Positions 61,501 to 64,000 of a stretch of 64,000 nucleotides of DNA are shown piece by piece. Below the pieces are notes generated by a model that was not told the DNA's origin, made no database searches, and saw only the letters and a list, made by a program, of their open reading frames with translations. Location of the stretch: positions 2,232,001-2,296,000 of the forward strand of contig NC_134161.1 in NCBI RefSeq assembly GCF_033958435.1, read 5' to 3'. How positions within the stretch are numbered: position 1 is the stretch's first letter; every line of letters begins with the position of its first letter. The DNA comes from Carettochelys insculpta. Taxonomy: Eukaryota; Chordata; Testudines; Carettochelyidae. A program made the position numbers and the translations under genes.

Positions 61501-62696
61501 TGTTTTAGATCAAGATTAAATCCTTCGGCATCAACAATAAAACACTTTACGTAAACCGGTAGCTCAGGGAATGATACATTCCAAGTGAGCGACACTATTT
61601 TCCAAGAGAGAAGGGCTGCCTGTGAAAGCATACCCTTTTCTATCAGGAGCGGTGCAATCCCGGCACACATAAAGAGGGAGCCGACACAGAAAGATCTCTT
61701 TTGGGCCTGTCCACAAGGGATGTGGATGGCCTAGAAAGCGAGCCCTCTTCAGACTATCACAGAGACAGTCAGAGTTCAGCTAAACGTGGGACTTTAGAGG
61801 AGGGGAAGCAAATATTGAAGGAACTCCATTTACTGCCTAAGCAGCACCAAGCCTAGAGCTACACGAGTTACATTGGACAGTAACACTTTCAGAGCAAAGT
61901 GTTCGCTAGCCATTACTGATGAAATAGTGGATGAAGGGACGGCTTCCAAAACACACCAAACATCTAAAAGTTATCCGAGTTGCTGCCGTTCCTAATCTCT
62001 GACTTTGGGATCACCCCTAGCACAGTCTCTGCCAGCAGAGGGACAAGCATGCAAGGATTCTGCAAGCAAGAGGCTTAAATTGAAATTCACTGGTTACGCT
62101 GATACACCAACTTTCGTATTTGTTCTGTTGTGAGACAGGGAAACTCTGTCACTTGGTTCTTAAAAATGGAGTCACACCGGAAGTGGGAGAGGCACAATAG
62201 TGAAGGCAGTGTGGGGAGCGGAGAGGATACAATTCAGTTAAATCTACAAAAAGGGTTAACACAGCTACTGCAGAGGAAGGAAGGCAAAGTGACAAGGAGA
62301 CAGACAGAAGACAGATCTGTACAGTGAAACTAAGAAGGCTGCAAATCAGCTCAGGGAAAGAGGGGTGTGGTAAAGGTTCCAAATGAGAGCTGGAATGGGA
62401 CACAGCAAGGCCACAGCAAGCACAGGGAGAAAGGAAGGGATCAAGGTTTGGGGAAAAAAGCTAAAGAAGTGGAGGCAAAATTAGACAGGGCAGGAGGAGA
62501 GGGAGGCACTGTCTCTTAAACATGTTCCCCAGCTGCTGGTCTAAAGGTGATAGGGAGGCACCAGCTCACTCATCTCACTCCAGGACTTCATCCCCTCCAG
62601 CAGTACCTCATATTGCTGTAACAACTGCACCATGGAATCACCCACAAACAGCACATCTGGCTCCTTGTCCTTGCAGTCCATGACAAATCTGTTGTG
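58521..62696 (-). CDS. PAFAH1B2: PAFAH1B2, PAF acetylhydrolase 1b catalytic subunit 2, four 3' exons
   Basis: Exons, 5' to 3': 62696-62607 (HNRFVMDCKDKEPDV), 61478-61362 (IWRELFSPLHALNFG), 59572-59450 (VIVVWVGTNNHENTAEEV) and 58799-58521 (SLLPRGEKPNPLRQK to TGA). The frame is continuous: 202 codons plus stop. The fold is SGNH/GDSL hydrolase: nucleophile Ser in FVGDSMVQ, oxyanion residues in NFGIGGDTT and VGTNNHE, and Asp/His in DFLHLT. Family knowledge: the alpha2 catalytic subunit of cytosolic type I PAF acetylhydrolase, which removes the acetyl group of platelet-activating factor and binds LIS1. The C terminus ETPEEKQAALA fits PAFAH1B2 rather than PAFAH1B3. The first coding exon (about 25-30 residues) is not in the window. 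A Ser replaces the usual Gly at the last exon junction. Confidence 0.96.
59120..59290 (+). repeat. Possible MIR-type SINE fragment
   Basis: CCTTGGTTTCTCTGATTTGGAC followed by AATGAGAAGATAATACGTACC and CTCTCTGAAGGGCTGGG resembles the 3' half of MIR. Intronic in PAFAH1B2; weak. Confidence 0.4.
59573..61361 (-). other. PAFAH1B2 intron
   Basis: Contains a MIR SINE at about 60680-60890. The remainder is AT-rich unique sequence with no ORF of interest. Confidence 0.8.
60680..60890 (-). repeat. MIR SINE, antisense
   Basis: GGAACTGAGGTACAGGAAGGC, AAGTGATTTGCCCAAGGTCAC, ACAGGGTCCCTGGTGG and TCCTAATCACTGGATCATTC are the reverse-complement MIR blocks in order. This is the best-preserved MIR in the window. 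Confidence 0.8.
61479..62606 (-). other. PAFAH1B2 intron
   Basis: 1.1 kb between two exons. Purine-rich in 62150-62500; no repeat recognised. Confidence 0.8.
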
Positions 62697-62920
62697 CTGT
62701 TTAAAAGAAAGCAGCAGTGTAAACTCCAGCTGACAGTTTCCCCTGTGGTAGCACAGAAAGTGATAGTTGCCCAACCAGTTCCTCTGCTGCTAAATTTTGT
62801 GACTTTCCATCCCATCTGCCCCTCAGGCACGTACCTTTAGGTTAACTCCTTAACTGCTAGATCCTTCCCCTCTGCCTGGCACAGACAAGTTGTGACATTT
62901 TAAATGGCTACTCGTTAAGC

Positions 62921-63797
62921 CATGGTTTCCCAAACTGGGGGGTGGGCGGGCCATGAAGAAATTCCTGTGGAAGTGTGAGGTGACCCAGCCCCGCCCGTCA
63001 TTCCCCCACCCCAAGACAGAGCTGGCCTTTGCCTCTGGCTCTCAGCCCCTGCCATTTTGTGTAGGTGACCCAGCACAGCTGCTGTAAAAAGCAAGCAGCT
63101 GCGAAGACCCACGTGGAGCTAGTTACCTCCTGCAAAGGTGAGTGAGTGTGGTTTGGCGGGGGGGGGGGAGGAGAAGAGGAGAATGGGTTTAGATGGGAGG
63201 GCTGGGGGTGCCTGGCTTGTGGGAGGGGGAATGGGGTAAGAGCAGGGAGCTGATGATGCCTGGCTTTCGGGGAGAAGAGGGACTCAGGCGGGTGGCTTGT
63301 GGGCCTCAGGCAGCTGGCTCATGGGGCTTGGGCTGGTGGGCAGGTGGCTGGGCAGCTGGCCCCAGCAGCACAGGGGGTGGGGTAGGTGGCTGGCCCCAGG
63401 GGCATAGGGCCTTGGCACCTGCTGGGTGGCTGGCCCCAGCAGTTGGCAGGCGGACGGCTGGCTGGCCTCGGCAGCACAAGGCTTGGTCAGCTCAGGCAGG
63501 CGGCTCTAGCAGCACAGTGCTCAGGTGGGCAGGCAGGCAGCTGGCACAGGCAGCTCTGGTGCTGGCCCGCTGGGGTTGAACCAGGCACCCGCGAGGGGTC
63601 AAGAGAAACTATTTGTGCTTATTTTTAATTTTAAATTACATTTTTATATCGAGTTTTTGTGTTTATCGTAAAGCACGAATTGAATGTTTTGTTAAAAGCG
63701 GGGTTGGATGGTGGTAAAGAAAAGGTGGGGGAGGGCGTGAGGGCTTCTCAAAAATCAAAAGGGGGGGGTGTGATGCCAAAAAGTTTGGGAATGACTG
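62921..63797. mobile_element. hAT-like non-autonomous DNA transposon
   Basis: Left end CATGGTTTCCCAAAC and right end (reverse complement) CAGTCATTCCCAAAC form short inverted repeats of the hAT CAGTGGTTCCCAAAC type. The 8-bp flanks CGTTAAGC (62913-62920) and CCTTAAGT (63798-63805) match at 6 of 8 positions, as decayed hAT target duplications would. The interior has no transposase. From about 63300 to 63560 it is an imperfect tandem array of GCTGGCCCCAGCAGCACAGG-like units, ending AT-rich. Confidence 0.75.
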
Positions 63798-63805
63798 CCT
63801 TAAGT

Positions 63806-64000
63806 GACCCATTCAGCTACATTACAAATTCCACACAAAGGAGGGGTTTGTCGGCAGTGGTATGCTCAGCGGCGCTAAATCCATAGACATTCAGCTTATT
63901 GCTTAGTTACAACATCAGTCAGTTATTGGTTAGTTACAATATAAGTCTCCTCAGCCTGCCTGGGAGAAGGTTTAATAACCTAGTGATATGAACTAGAGAC
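63806..64000. other. PAFAH1B2 upstream intron, right edge
   Basis: Unique sequence with a short direct repeat (CAGTTATTGGTTAGTTACAA-like) near 63905-63945. The first coding exon of PAFAH1B2 is not visible here. Confidence 0.5.

Noticed and set aside
62697..64000. First coding exon of PAFAH1B2
   Set aside because: No ATG-initiated block ending in WMSQ-like residues with a donor was found; it is probably beyond 64000.

Overview
This is vertebrate nuclear DNA, most likely from a turtle, or possibly a crocodilian. The evidence is intron-rich genes with GT-AG junctions, CR1 LINE 3' ends, MIR-type SINEs, and several interspersed repeats of the kind abundant in turtles. The first ~46 kb are very GC-rich with short SIDT2 introns. 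From ~47-49 kb onward the DNA is clearly more AT-rich. The species call is inference; the gene calls rest on exon-by-exon reading.

Four protein-coding genes are present, in the order PCSK7(+) - TAGLN(-) - SIDT2(-) - PAFAH1B2(-). This is the conserved amniote block that lies on human 11q23.3. (1) 3402-6799: last five coding exons of PCSK7 (P domain, transmembrane segment, cytoplasmic tail). (2) 11509-14445: all four coding exons of TAGLN/SM22 (200 aa), with a predicted non-coding exon 1 at about 19789-19838 and a CArG-box promoter at 19963-20100. (3) 27691-45069: complete SIDT2 in 26 coding exons (837 codons), a lysosomal multi-pass protein of the CREST type. (4) 58521-62696: last four exons of PAFAH1B2, with the catalytic Ser in the first visible exon and the Asp/His pair in the last; its first coding exon lies beyond the right edge. 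PCSK7 and TAGLN converge, and TAGLN, SIDT2 and PAFAH1B2 run head-to-tail. The genes are not known to act as one pathway; the linkage is ancestral.

The rest is intron and intergenic DNA rich in repeats. There is a 42-bp minisatellite downstream of PCSK7 and a ~1-kb, 34-36-bp minisatellite in a SIDT2 intron. A ~170-bp repeat family is present in five copies, LTR-like repeats lie between TAGLN and SIDT2, and an 877-bp hAT-like non-autonomous transposon lies in a PAFAH1B2 intron. A repeat family carrying a minimal hammerhead-ribozyme-like core occurs four times. Two of those copies sit head-to-head at 52421-53655, one of them split by a 5'-truncated non-LTR reverse-transcriptase fragment. I found no wholly new multi-gene system. 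The most interesting items are the ribozyme-like repeats, the TAGLN promoter layout and the SIDT2 intronic minisatellite.
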